A DNA stretch of 64,000 nucleotides from Odobenus rosmarus divergens (Eukaryota > Chordata > Mammalia > Carnivora > Odobenidae). The position numbers and the translations under genes were made by a program. A model generated the notes under the pieces. The model made no database searches. It saw nothing but the letters and a program-made list of their open reading frames with translations, and had not been told where the DNA came from. The stretch lies in contig NW_004450662.1 of the NCBI RefSeq assembly GCF_000321225.1, forward strand, positions 1,786,073-1,850,072, written 5' to 3'. How positions within the stretch are numbered: the first letter of the stretch is position 1; every line of letters begins with the position of its first letter. Positions 36,625 to 47,677 of this stretch are shown piece by piece.

Positions 36625-36836
36625 TTTTTTTTATTTTTTTAATTTTTTTTAAAGATTTTATTTATTTATTTGAGAGAGAGAGAATGAGAGACAGAGAGCA
36701 CGAGTGGGAAGAGGGTCAGAGGGAGAAGCAGACTCCCTGCTGAGCAGGGAGCCCGATGTGGGACTCGATCCCGGGACTCCAGGATCATGACCTGAGCCGA
36801 AGGCAGTCACTTAACCAACTGAGCCACCCAGGCGCC
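36625..36836 (-). mobile_element. Carnivore tRNA-Lys SINE (young subfamily)
   Basis: Antisense element with a perfect 16-bp duplication CTACTGGCCTGTTTCT at 36609-36624 and 36837-36852. Close sister of the copy at 32453. Confidence 0.96.
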
Positions 36837-38599
36837 CTACTGGCCTGTTTCTAAGAGGAGAGCAGGAGCCTCGTTCAGTTGCGGTAAACTTGGCCAAACA
36901 AAAACAAAATTGTCCATTTGCTAAAGTAATGCAGGGAAAATACGTAAATATTTACATTATATATAAATATAAATATAGTTGTTGTTTTCCAGTAACTTCT
37001 TAGTTCAATAACAGTAACGCTAATATTAAGAGTTTACTTTTTTTTTTTTTTGGACAAAGATAGTAAGCGACATAGCATTAAACAGTTTTCCAGCAGTGCT
37101 AATGGCTATATTCTGCTTTATACGTCATCTCGCTTCCTTGTGGTCAGCGGTGTTTATTTGTGAGATCGGACCTAGGTTACAGATATTGGTGGCTGTCGAA
37201 TGTAATTTCAAGCTACCTGACTCCTAATGCAACAGAATCCAGGTCCTTGTTCTCGTCGTCATAGTTCTGTAACAAATGCAGCAAGCTTTCCTTGGGTAAG
37301 TATAAACGAAGTCAACAAATATTTACGTTACGGTCGTAAGTTCTTCCCAGCCTCCAAAATCAACTGTCAGCCTGCTGCAAGGAACCTAAGAGAAAGATAG
37401 AATTCATAAAGGATGGTCCTGTGGGATCATTTAGGTAGCAATCATGAGCCGTGAAGTTTTCAAGGACAGCTGTAAAGTAACTCGGCGGATCATGTGCTAG
37501 GGTTAAAGTTGACTCTGGTATTTGTTTCACTGCTTTTTAATAAATAAATAGCTGAGGAAAGATTTGGCAAAAGGAAGAACGCCCCTCATCCTCATTCTCC
37601 AGGACAGCGGCTCCTGTTAACAAGTTATTTGGATGTTTACTTTGCCTTGACTGCTTACCAGGGATGTGTCGGTCCTTGCCCTTGAACCAAGTGAGAATTC
37701 AAATAAACCAAAAAACGTTTTCACATAGCTGGCCTCTTCTGCCAGTGAGTGGTACCAAAATATCCTCTCCCACTTTTTAAAAGAGGTCAGCAAGAAAAAA
37801 CTTAAAAGGCAGTCCATGATCTAATGATCTGTGATCTAGATAAACTTGAGTTGGCAACTCGGATTTTGGAGTGCATGGCATAGAGAAGGGAACAGATCCC
37901 GGGAGACATTCTTTGAATTAGTTAGAAGCCATATTTAAGGTGCCTTGCTTTGTATTTCTACCCAGTTTTATCAGTGGTTAGAATTAACCTTTGCATAAGT
38001 GAATATACACATAAAATTCCCATTTCTAAAATGTCATTCATCTAGCTCTTTCGTTACATTTTGTTGTATTCCGTAGTCGTAGGAATTCTGTGGCCAACGC
38101 TGGCCAAGTAGGAATTTGGGGGCGAATTTGCAGACATAATAACCACTGTTTGGATCCCTAGCCTAGCAGGGTGCCTGGCATATAGTAGGCACTTATTATA
38201 TTCTTGCTGATTTTAAAAATCATGTGTATGAGTGAATAAATGAATGAAGGAATACAAAATATAGCTAGAATATGCCAAATTCATGTGACATGACAGGTCT
38301 CATTAAATACTACTTTAAGGTACTTCTGGAAATTATATTATTAAGGTATTCCTTTCATTTTGAAAAATGTCTCTTCAGTGCCTGTTTCCGGCTAGGTATT
38401 AGAATTTCCCATGTTAAATATGAGATCGTTCTTGCCTTCAAGGAGGACATAGTTATGTAACCAGATACACTGCAGAACAGAGTGATGAGTGCAGTGGTAG
38501 ATGTGTGTCCAAGGGGTGGAGGAAGCATAGAGGAGGAATGAACCGTATCTGGAGGATGGCATGGACAGTGTTAATTGTAGTAATTTTATTTATCGTGTT

Positions 38600-38760
38600 T
38601 GTCGTCCATTCCCACTAGAATAGAAGGGGTATGTTTTTGCCTGTGTCACTTATTCATATTTATATATTTTTAAATTGTTCTCACCTTCTTGAATAGTACC
38701 TGGCATGTGATAAGCTTTCCATAAGCATTTGTCGCATGAATAAATGATTTTTGATAGATA
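38600..38760 (+). repeat. L2 LINE 3' end relic, sense
   Basis: The L2 terminus order is clear: CCCACTAGAATAGAAGGGG, then AGTACCTGGCATGTGATAAG and CATTTGTCGCATGAATAAAT. A shorter similar fragment (GTGCCTGGCATATAGTAGGC) lies near 38170-38250. Confidence 0.7.
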
Positions 38761-38764
38761 ATGC

Positions 38765-38885
38765 AAAATCCCTCCAAAAAGAATTTACCGATTATATTTC
38801 CACCAACAGTAGACGATAGCGATTTCTACCCACATCCTTTACCAGTGCTGGGTTTTGTGAAACTTTTTCTAAGCTTTAGCTAAAT
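38765..38885 (-). mobile_element. Old L1 fragment, antisense (probable)
   Basis: ATATTTCCACCAACAGTAGA and CCACATCCTTTACCAGTGCT are typical antisense words of old L1 3' regions. Confidence 0.5.
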
Positions 38886-38989
38886 GTGCTAGGCTGTCTC
38901 TACATTAAACACAAAAAGGATCCTTCCCTTGACTGCTATGTGTCTCCAGCAATTCTCCCTATTTTTCCACTGCCCTTTTGTAGCAAAGC

Positions 38990-39900
38990 CCTCGAAGGCA
39001 TTTTCTGTGCTTTCTTCATTTCCTCCCTTCCCATTCTGTCCTGAACCTACCATCAGATGCTAGTCCCCGCTCCATCGAAACCACTCTTGTCAGTATCACC
39101 TGTGCTTTATCGTGCCTGCACGATGGTGTCTTGCCTTACTCTGTTTCTCAGCAGTGTTTGCAATAGTTGCTCACGCTTTCCTTCTAGAAATGTTTTTTTT
39201 CTGTTTTTCTCCCTGGACACAACATTCTCCTGGATTTCTTCCTATTTCATTGGCTACTTATTCTTTGTCTCCCTCACTGCTTCCTTCTCTGTTTGGTCTC
39301 TAGAGGTTGATGTATCCCAAGGCTCCTGCCTGGTCTCTCCTTTCCTCTGTCATACTTTCCTTAGAGCTCATCTAGTGCTGGGGCTTTAATAGGTCTGACG
39401 TCTGTACTTCTGACATCTATATTTCCGGCTCTGGCTTCTCCACACAGCTCCAGATCCCTATATGCAGCTGTTGACTTGACAGTAGTACTCGGATGCCTCA
39501 TGGCTATCTCAGACTTATCTTCCCAAAACGGAATGGCTGACTGAACCCTTCAGTCCATCTCCCCCTCGCTGGTCTTCTCCATTTCAGTAAACAGAGTTAT
39601 TATGGATTCTGTTACACCAAAAACTAATAAGAGTTATCCTTGACACATCTTTTGATCATACTGTAGCCAAGTCTTCAGCAAATTCTGTTGGTTCTACCTT
39701 TAGAATATATTCTGAGTCCAGTTACCATTTACCACCTCCACAGTTGACTCACTGGTCTGACCCTTCATGTGCTCATCTCTCTCCTGAGTGATTACATTAC
39801 CTCCTACTTGGTCTCCCTCTTCCCTTCCTGCCACTGGTCCGTCTAGTCTCACTACAGTGGTCTTTGGGTCTACAAAAAGCACTGAAATAGTGTCTGACAC
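38990..39900 (+). repeat. Old LINE-derived CT-rich stretch (family uncertain)
   Basis: Words such as CTCCAGATCCCTATATGCAG, TCATGGCTATCTCAGACTTA, AGCAAATTCTGTTGGTTCTA and CCTCCTACTTGGTCTCCCTC follow the order of an old LINE 3' region (L1M or L2 type) from memory. It explains the long T-rich ORFs here, including one of 110 codons from 39057. Confidence 0.45.
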
Positions 39901-40324
39901 ATACTAAGCACTATGTAAATGTTACTATTTTGTTGTTTTGGTTACTGTTTCTATTTTAGGGCGGTAAAGGGGGGTGCATTTTGGTGGTGTTGAGTTTTAG
40001 ATGCTTGTAAAATGTACAAACAAATGCACTAAAGGCAGTTGAATCAAGTATTCATGTAAAGTGATTGATTCTGCATAATAGGAGGTATTATCTTACTGCC
40101 TTGGAAGGATGAGCAAAACTTCCAACATTAACTTAGTGTCTAGAGATTAGTTTATGAATTGGGGAGATATGGATCATCAAGTACCTTGTATTTGCCACAC
40201 TCTTTACAGAGATTTCAAAATAGATGGTAGCCATTGTGTTCACAACTGGGACTATTGAGATACGAGATTTCAGCTGTTTTGGGGGTTTAGATGATCTTTC
40301 TTTCTTTTTCTGGACGTCTTTTAG

Positions 40325-40452
40325 TGAGACAAAGCCCGGAAGTCTGTCCTGCCTGCTTCTGTAATCTGGCGCTATGCATCCAGCTCCTTGGCCCTTACAG
40401 ACACTGCTGTATGTTGTTACTCTTACGATTCTGTGGCCTTCTGTGAATTCAG
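40325..40452 (+). CDS. CDON: CDON exon 2: start codon and signal peptide
   Basis: The acceptor is a pyrimidine tract ending in TTTTAG at 40324; the donor is CAG followed by GTAAGAG at 40453. The first 49 bases are 5' UTR. An in-frame TAA at 40362-40364 lies nine bases before the ATG at 40374, so translation cannot start earlier in this frame. The ATG has G at -3, a fair context. Coding part 40374-40452 gives residues 1-26 plus one base. The peptide starts MHPAPWPLQ, has a hydrophobic core at about residues 10-21 and ends in VNS before an Asp, a plausible signal peptide cleaved near 26/27. Intron 2 is phase 1. An L1 insertion begins 19 bases after the exon. Confidence 0.96.
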
Positions 40453-40471
40453 GTAAGAGTTGAAGAATGGT

Positions 40472-40612
40472 TGTGGTTTTGTTTTTTTAAAGTTTAACAT
40501 TTTAATTCCAGTAACATACAGTGCTGTATTAATTTCAGGAGTATAATGCAGCGAGTCAGCCATTCTATACATGACTCCGTGCTTGGCACCATAAGTGTGC
40601 TCTTTAATCCTC
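40472..40612 (-). mobile_element. L1 3' end, antisense, 5'-truncated
   Basis: About 140 bases resembling the reverse complement of a carnivore L1 3' end: CAGTAACATACAGTGCTGTA, then CATTCTATACATGACTCCGT. A poly-T run sits at the left. AAGAATGGT occurs immediately before (40463-40471) and after (40613-40621), the likely target-site duplication. Confidence 0.82.
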
Positions 40613-40984
40613 AAGAATGGTCATGTCTACACTCAAGCTTTTCCTCTTCTTAATCCTATAAAAAAAAAAACAAAACAACAACTTCAGCTTTAAATCCTTA
40701 CTGATAGTCATGGTTTCCAAAGACATTTCTAAGATTTGTTTGACCCAGCTGAATGATTTAAAAACTGACTCATTCAGCAATTTCAGGATCTCTTGGTAGT
40801 GCTTTTGGGCATTGGCAGGCCTTCCTAGCATTGTCCTTATAATTTATTCCTCTTGTTGCCTTAAAAACAAATATCGTCCTATCATGTTCTTTTCAATAAG
40901 AGGATGTGTTACAAAAGTCTGAATTTGGAAATTATAACAGGAATAAGATGCTGACTCCATACCACTGAAGAAATTTTAGAATCA

Positions 40985-41090
40985 GCGTGTATTAGTAGTC
41001 AGCTTGGAGAGAACTTGGTTCAAATCCCAGATCTGCCACTTTCTCACATGACCTTGTCCTTAAGTTTTTCTCTACCTCTGTTACTGACAA
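40985..41090 (+). repeat. MIR SINE relic
   Basis: The words GGTTCAAATCCCAGATCTGC and CATGACCTTGTCCTTAAGTT are in MIR sense order. Confidence 0.6.
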
Positions 41091-41342
41091 GCTTAAAAGC
41101 ATTGATTTTCAGCTGTGTATATAAGCCCGCACCCAGTGCACAGCCCACGTGTGTTTCTTTTAATTTTAGATTCGTGTACAGATTCCTATAGAAGTAATAT
41201 AGAAATACAAGTGATGTTTATTCATTAAGTAATATTTATTGTTTCTGTTAAGAACACTGTATAACTTTTTGTAAGCCAAAAAGCTGATCAGCTGGTTTTA
41301 TTTCTGTTTTTGTTTTGCTGAACAACCACCTCAGGTTTTAGT

Positions 41343-41378
41343 CAAGAGAGGCACATCCCTCAAGAGAGGCACATCCCT
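41343..41378. repeat. Perfect 18-bp tandem duplication
   Basis: CAAGAGAGGCACATCCCT occurs twice without interruption at 41343-41360 and 41361-41378. Confidence 0.95.
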
Positions 41379-42160
41379 CATATTTCTGATGAAATATCCT
41401 GTGAAAGTAGGGTTTGCAATCTATTGAATTTTTTTTTTCTTTGAAGTAGTTTATTCCCCCAGATTAACAGTATTCTTGTCCCCCCCCACCCTTTTGGGTG
41501 GAGGAGGGTGATCTGTTTTGATCCGTTAGTGCGAGAACCCACCCTGCCCCCCAAGTTGCTGAGGAAATGATGTCACAAATGAAACTAAACACCAAATAAA
41601 ATTTTAAAATTGACACTCTACGTAGTTTTACATCCAAAAAAGGATAGACTTCGTATTTCAGCATGACTGAACATTGTTTTATATTAAAGGGAAGTAGTAA
41701 GACTGTAGCCATTATTTATAGAATAACTTAGTCATAAATCCTTGGTGATTTAGGAGAGAATTCTTTTTATTTTGCAAGTTGTCTTCACTTTTCCAGATTC
41801 TTAACTTGCATTTCTTAGAAGGTACTTCATGAAAAGAGCCATTTGCCATTTCTCACTTACAGAATTGGTATGTTGTCTGATTTATATCAGAAGGTTTCTC
41901 ATCTCTTCTACCCTAATCATTAAGTCCTAGGTTAACGCATTGCCCTTTTTTCCTTCCAAAAACAGGCGTATAAAAATGTTCCTAGAACTTTTACAAGCAT
42001 TAAGAATGGTAAGAGGTCTGATGAAATAAGGGCTTGCCTGTAGTTATATAGATTTCAGATGAAATGTATTCATTATACTCTTCTTTCTCTCTCCCCTTAT
42101 CTCCTTTCTCTCCCCCTCCCCCCCCCCGCCCATTGGCACGTGGGGAATGTTTCCTTGTAG

Positions 42161-42433
42161 ACTTGGCACCTTATTTTGTTTCTGAGCCACTGTCTGCTGT
42201 CCAGAAACTTGGTGGACCCGTAGTACTACATTGTTCTGCTAAACCTGTGACCGCTCATATCTCATGGTTGCATAATGGAAAACGATTGGATAGTAACATG
42301 GAACAGATTGAGATTCATCAGGGGACTTTGACTATTCTGTCTCTTAATCCCTCCCTTTCGGGTTCCTACCAGTGCGTAGCCAATAGTAGCATCGGTGCCG
42401 TGGTCAGTGGCCCTGCGACAGTCTCCACTGCTG
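42161..42433 (+). CDS. CDON: CDON exon 3: Ig-like domain 1
   Basis: Acceptor TTCCTTGTAG at 42160, donor GCTG followed by GTGAGT at 42434. 273 bases, phase 1 at both ends, residues 27-117 with the flanking split codons. The exon starts DLAPYF, the expected mature N-terminus, and covers a whole Ig domain: Cys51 and Cys98 form the expected disulfide pair, Trp62 is the core tryptophan, and the F-strand signature is SGSYQC. Asn101 in NSS is a potential N-glycosylation site. An upstream in-frame ATG at 42064 lies in the intron and is not a real start. Confidence 0.97.
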
Positions 42434-42709
42434 GTGAGTTGAATTTTGTCTCTGATATCTGTGCTTTTTCCTGGAATTACTGTTAGTACTTGCATTGCTC
42501 AACAGAGGGAAGAGCATGGGCTCTGGAGTAATCACACAGGCGTTCTCATCCCAGCCTTGACTCTTGGGGGAAATATACTTGAACCTCTGTGAGCCTAGCC
42601 TCGTGTCTCCATCTATAACAGGGGCACAGAAACAACTTTTCCATAGTTAGGACCGTTTTCTAATGCGAATTCTGAATTCCTTTGTGAATATTTAAGAGTC
42701 CTTAACATC

Positions 42710-42922
42710 GGGGTGCCTGGGTGGCTCAGTCGTTAAGTGTCTGCCTTTGGCTCAGGTCATGATCCCAGGATCCTGGGATCGAGCCCCGCATCAGGCTCCC
42801 TGCTCAATGGGAAGCCTGCTTTTCCCTCTCCCACTCCCCCTGCTTGTGTTCCCTCTCTCGCTGTGTCTCTCTGTCAAATAAATAAATAAAATCTCAAAAA
42901 AAATAAAAATAAAAAAAATAAA
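42710..42922 (+). mobile_element. Carnivore tRNA-Lys SINE
   Basis: Sense element with a perfect 13-bp duplication AGTCCTTAACATC at 42697-42709 and 42923-42935. The body ends GTGTTCCCTCTCTCGCTGTG, then AATAAATAAATAAAATC and an A/T-rich tail. Confidence 0.95.
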
Positions 42923-43870
42923 AGTCCTTAACATCAACAGCAACAAAAAAGCTGTTGTCTCCTTAGACAGTTGTTTCATGCCGTCCTTTATCTTTCATAT
43001 CTAATTGCCTTATTTGTTTTGATTACTGAATGATTTTAATTTATGTGATTGAAACCAGGCTAATGAAGCAGGAAAAAAAATAATTGACCGTAGAGAAAGG
43101 AATGTTGAGTATTGAACTTATGGAAAATCTGGAATGTGGTGGTTTTCTCAGTAGGTTTGAGCCATCTGCCTTTCAAATGGTGATGGCTTCCAGTAATGGA
43201 AAATGTCTTTGTTAGGGCACCCCTATTTACAGAACAAATCTGGATTCCCCAGGAGTCATGAGTTTGTCATAACTGAGAAGAGTAAATGTTTTTGTAAAGC
43301 TATGACCCATGGACAGCTTCAGGACACACACTGGAAGGCTGAATTCCTAGTGGCAGGCGGCCGAATGCTTTCAGCCTTGGAGATAATAAAGCGGCTCCAT
43401 CTGTAGTGAACTGGAAGTAGTAGTGAGAGGAACTGAGAGAGAAACGATACACTGCTTGGGTTTTCGATGTCCTAGGTTCGTTCTCATGAACCATTTTATT
43501 GCAATGTGAGTAGCTACCCACAGAATAAAGATGCATAAGGAAAGTGTGTTTTGATGAGGGACTGGATTTGAAAAGGGTTTATCCTGACAGAATGGGAAGG
43601 ACTATATTTTTATAGTTTTTAAGGTGTTTTTAAGATGCTGATGTTTTTAAGAGCTGCTTGCTTTTCTTGTAGTCTTCTGGAAGCAGTGACCTCTGGAAAA
43701 GGGTGCCATGACTTAGCTCTAGCACTCAACCATGCACCCCTACCCCATCTACTTTCTGGGATAAAAAAAATCACGCCGCTCTCTGAACTGGGATCAGCTG
43801 TTACCAATGGTCATGTTGCCCATGTGGCTTCTGGCTTTAAATTTCCTTTGGGAAAGAGGGTTCAAGTTTG

Positions 43871-43905
43871 CATTTATTTATTTATCTACTTATTTACTTA
43901 TTTCT
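43871..43905. repeat. TTTA/CTTA tetranucleotide repeat at the exon 4 acceptor
   Basis: Eight or so imperfect TTTA, TCTA and CTTA units occupy the stretch just before TTTCTTTTAG. The repeat itself is the upstream part of the exon 4 polypyrimidine tract. Confidence 0.8.
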
Positions 43906-43910
43906 TTTAG

Positions 43911-44057
43911 TTCTTGGTGATTTTGGTTCAGCAACAAAGCACATTATTACAGCAGAAGAAAAAAGTACTGGTTTCGTTGGCTGCAAGGTACCAGAGAGTA
44001 ACCCCAAGGCTGAGGTGCGCTATAAAATCCGGGGAAAGTGGCTGAAACATTCCACAG
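43911..44057 (+). CDS. CDON: CDON exon 4: Ig-like domain 2, N-terminal half
   Basis: Acceptor TTTCTTTTAG at 43910, donor CACAG followed by GTGAGA at 44058. 147 bases, phase 1 at both ends, residues 118-166 with split codons. It encodes the first half of Ig2, including Cys142 (GFVGCKV), the conserved [19 protein letters not shown] segment and Trp161. Its disulfide partner, Cys192, is on exon 5, so this is the only Ig domain in the window split by an intron. Confidence 0.97.
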
Positions 44058-45685
<1,628 letters not shown>

Positions 45686-45973
45686 GCCCTTCCTCAGAGG
45701 ATTTTCATATTCTTCACCCCACACTGTCACAGGCATTAGCTGTCCTTTCTCATAGCCCTGTCACCCTGGAATGTGTGGTGAGTGGGGTCCCAGCTTCTCA
45801 AGTGCACTGGCTGAAGGATGGTCAGGACGCTCTGCAGGGAAGCAATTGGAGAAGGTTGTATTCTCATCTTGCCACAGATAGCATTGACCCAACGGACTCG
45901 GGCAACTATTCTTGTATAGTGGGAAACAAGTCTGAAGACATACAACGTGTGACTTACATGGTTAATGTACTTG
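45686..45973 (+). CDS. CDON: CDON exon 6: Ig-like domain 3
   Basis: Acceptor TTTTCCAG at 45685, donor CTTG followed by GTAAGA at 45974. 288 bases, phase 1 at both ends, residues 215-310 with split codons. A complete Ig domain: Cys244 (VTLECVV) and Cys291 (SGNYSC), Trp256 in the HWLKDG strand, and a DSGNY turn. Asn288 (NYS) and Asn295 (NKS) are potential N-glycosylation sites. The stretch [14 protein letters not shown] is typical of CDON. Confidence 0.97.
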
Positions 45974-46124
45974 GTAAGATGTTACTTATTAAATTGTTTT
46001 TCAAGTCAGGCTAATTTTCTGGTCTAACTGATGCTAGAATAGAAGATCTATTTGGGAACTACAAATGAATCAGGGACTAGCTAGAAACACCTATACCAGT
46101 AGTCAGAACAAGCTTCATTTTTTT

Positions 46125-46356
46125 AAAGGCCACTGAATTTGGCAGTATTTCTTGTGGCATAGAACATTTCACCTGGGATGCTCGTGAGAACCTCACCCCC
46201 AACCTGGTTGTGTCATGCAGAGCTTGTTCTTCCTTCCTAATGACATGGGGGAAAGAGACGGGAATTCGGTAGGATGGAAGATTCTGGGCTGTATCAGTGT
46301 GTAGGACCCAGTAGTAGTAACTAAGAGTACTGACTAAAAGATGTCATCTCAAAAAG
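46125..46356 (+). pseudogene. Decayed duplicate of exon 7 (Ig4) in intron 6
   Basis: Three collinear blocks resemble exon 7. Positions 46202-46246 align without gaps to 47779-47823 at 34 of 45 bases. Positions 46274-46304 match 47863-47893 at 29 of 31, covering the [10 protein letters not shown] codons. A weaker block at about 46164-46200 resembles the segment around Cys334. The tail, TACTG...AAAAAG near 46329-46356, resembles the exon end. In the aligned frame a TAA occurs at 46238-46240, indels are present, and the first cysteine appears lost. It cannot encode an Ig domain. A TTTTTTTAAAG resembling an acceptor precedes it. By-eye alignment only. Confidence 0.7.
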
Positions 46357-46368
46357 AAATCTGTTTCA

Positions 46369-46562
46369 GGGCACCTGGGTGGCTCAGTCGGTTAAGTGTC
46401 TGCCTTCGGCTCAATTCATGATCCCAGGGTCCTGGAATTGAGCCCCGCATCAGGCTCCTTGCTCAGCAGAGAGCCTACTTCTCCCTCTCCCTCTGCCCCT
46501 CCCCCTGCTTGTGCTTTCTCTCTCTCTCTCTCTGTCAAGTGGATAAATAAAATAAAATAAAA
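46369..46562 (+). mobile_element. Carnivore tRNA-Lys SINE
   Basis: Sense element with an imperfect duplication AAATCTGTTTCA versus AAATCGGTGTCA. It inserted just past the end of the exon 7 relic. Confidence 0.92.
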
Positions 46563-46756
46563 AAATCGGTGTCATTTTGTTTTCCCTTTTGGAATGCTTT
46601 CACTGTATCTGGCTCATAAAATTTGCATTATTTCCACCCACATTCTAAATATACAGTCTTTATCTCAAAGCTTCTCCTTTCTTTCTTCCAGCTACCTACA
46701 TCACTGTCATTTCTAGCAGCAGAAAATATTTTCCTTTATCAAAACAGATTTTCAAA

Positions 46757-46952
46757 GGGGCGCCTGGGTGGCTCAGTTGGTTAAGCAACTGCCTTCGGCT
46801 CAGGTCATGATCCCGGAGTCCCGGGATCGAGTCCCGCATCTGGCTCCCTGCTCAGTGGGGAGCCTGCTTCTCCCTCTGGCCCTCCCCCCTCTTATGTACT
46901 CTCTCTCTTTCATTCTCGCTCTCTCAAATAAATAAATAAATCTTAAAAAAAA
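46757..46952 (+). mobile_element. Carnivore tRNA-Lys SINE
   Basis: Sense element starting GGGGCGCCTGGGTGGCTCAG and ending in an A-run followed by CATTTTC. Its 3' part is nearly identical to that of the copy at 48233. An imperfect duplication (CAGATTTTCA versus CATTTTCA) is possible. Confidence 0.93.
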
Positions 46953-47366
46953 AACATTTTCATGAAAGCCAGAAAAAGTAGGTAGTAAGTGGTTTCATAG
47001 TAAAGATAGTTTTCATAGACTTCTGTGTGTGTTCATTTGCAACAATGGCCTGACATAGGTAACATGGGAAGCAAGGAAGGGTATGGGAGGTGAACTTTAA
47101 AGTGCAATGATAATCAGGCCTAGATTAATATGCATAGTCAAATAATTTGGGCATATGTTACAAATGTTGGTAAATGATTTACTTTGTCTAGGTGTAAGTG
47201 ACTTGATGGATAGTAAAGTATCCGTCTAACCTTAAGGCAGAACTGACCATGGAAAGCATTTAACTTGCAAATAAGCATTCTTCTGTTTTGGCTCTTATTT
47301 AGTGTGAAATCCAGGGAAACTATTTATTTTAAAGAAATCACCTGAATCAAATGCGCAGAGCAGCCC

Positions 47367-47370
<4 letters not shown>

Positions 47371-47416
<46 letters not shown>
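47371..47416. repeat. (GT)23 microsatellite
   Basis: Twenty-three uninterrupted GT units between CCCAAGG and TGGCGGG. Likely polymorphic in length. Confidence 0.97.
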
Positions 47417-47417
<1 letters not shown>

Positions 47418-47677
47418 GGCGGGAATTAAGTGGGTGGAGAGATCTAGAAAAAGAGACAATGACGTATTAGTAACATATGGTTTATTGAATTAGAAGAAAG
47501 TTCAAATACATTTCTGATTTTGTCTGGATGACCACAGCAGATGGGAGAATGTTGAGTGAACAATGCAATTTGGTTTCAACTAGTTACTGGTAGAGGGAGG
47601 ATTTTCTGTGTCTTGTATGATAATTTAAAAATGTACCTCTTAGGGGCTCGAGTTTGATTTATATGTTTTATTTTCAG

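Larger units (their letters stand above)
5666..40324 (+). other. CDON: CDON intron 1 (about 34.7 kb)
   Basis: The intron runs from the candidate exon 1 donor to the TTTTAG acceptor before exon 2. It holds carnivore SINEs in both orientations, L1 3' ends, and MIR and L2 relics, itemised below. Between them are long AT-rich stretches in which I see nothing specific: roughly 11260-13280, 13450-14420, 15150-17240, 17520-18460, 18700-19180, 19390-21630, 21840-22370, 22490-23300, 23450-26180, 27115-29780, 30930-32070, 32670-33800, 36860-38150 and 39900-40320. The ORFs of 60-170 codons scattered there resemble no protein family and often run through homopolymers or SINEs. Confidence 0.85.
40453..42160 (+). 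other. CDON: CDON intron 2
   Basis: 1.7 kb, phase 1. It contains an antisense L1 end just after the donor, a worn MIR near 40985-41090 and an 18-bp tandem duplication at 41343-41378. A CT-rich and C-rich tract at about 42080-42130 precedes the TTCCTTGTAG acceptor. No other coding signal is seen. Confidence 0.9.
42434..43910 (+). other. CDON: CDON intron 3
   Basis: 1.5 kb, phase 1. It holds a worn MIR near 42515-42640 (GAGCATGGGCTCTGGAGTAA), a sense SINE at 42710-42922 and unique sequence after that. The 3' end is a TTTA/CTTA-type repeat leading to the exon 4 acceptor. The ORFs on both strands at 43200-43910 show no family features. Confidence 0.9.
45974..47677 (+). other. CDON: CDON intron 6
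   Basis: 1.7 kb, phase 1. It contains a decayed copy of exon 7 (46125-46356), two sense SINEs, a stretch at 46955-47370 with nothing recognisable, and a (GT)23 tract 261 bases before the exon 7 acceptor TTATTTTCAG. Confidence 0.9.

Noticed and set aside
39057..39389. 110-codon hydrophobic ORF in intron 1
   Set aside because: It lies in an old LINE-derived CT-rich stretch. Hydrophobicity follows from T-rich codons, and there is no splice or start context.
42064..42160. Upstream in-frame ATG as an alternative CDON start
   Set aside because: The segment is a CT- and C-rich intron end leading to a clear acceptor at 42160. The signal peptide exon at 40374 joins exon 3 in frame.
46125..46356. Functional alternative Ig exon in intron 6
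   Set aside because: The aligned frame has a stop at 46238-46240, indels, and an apparently lost cysteine, so I call it a relic rather than an alternative exon.
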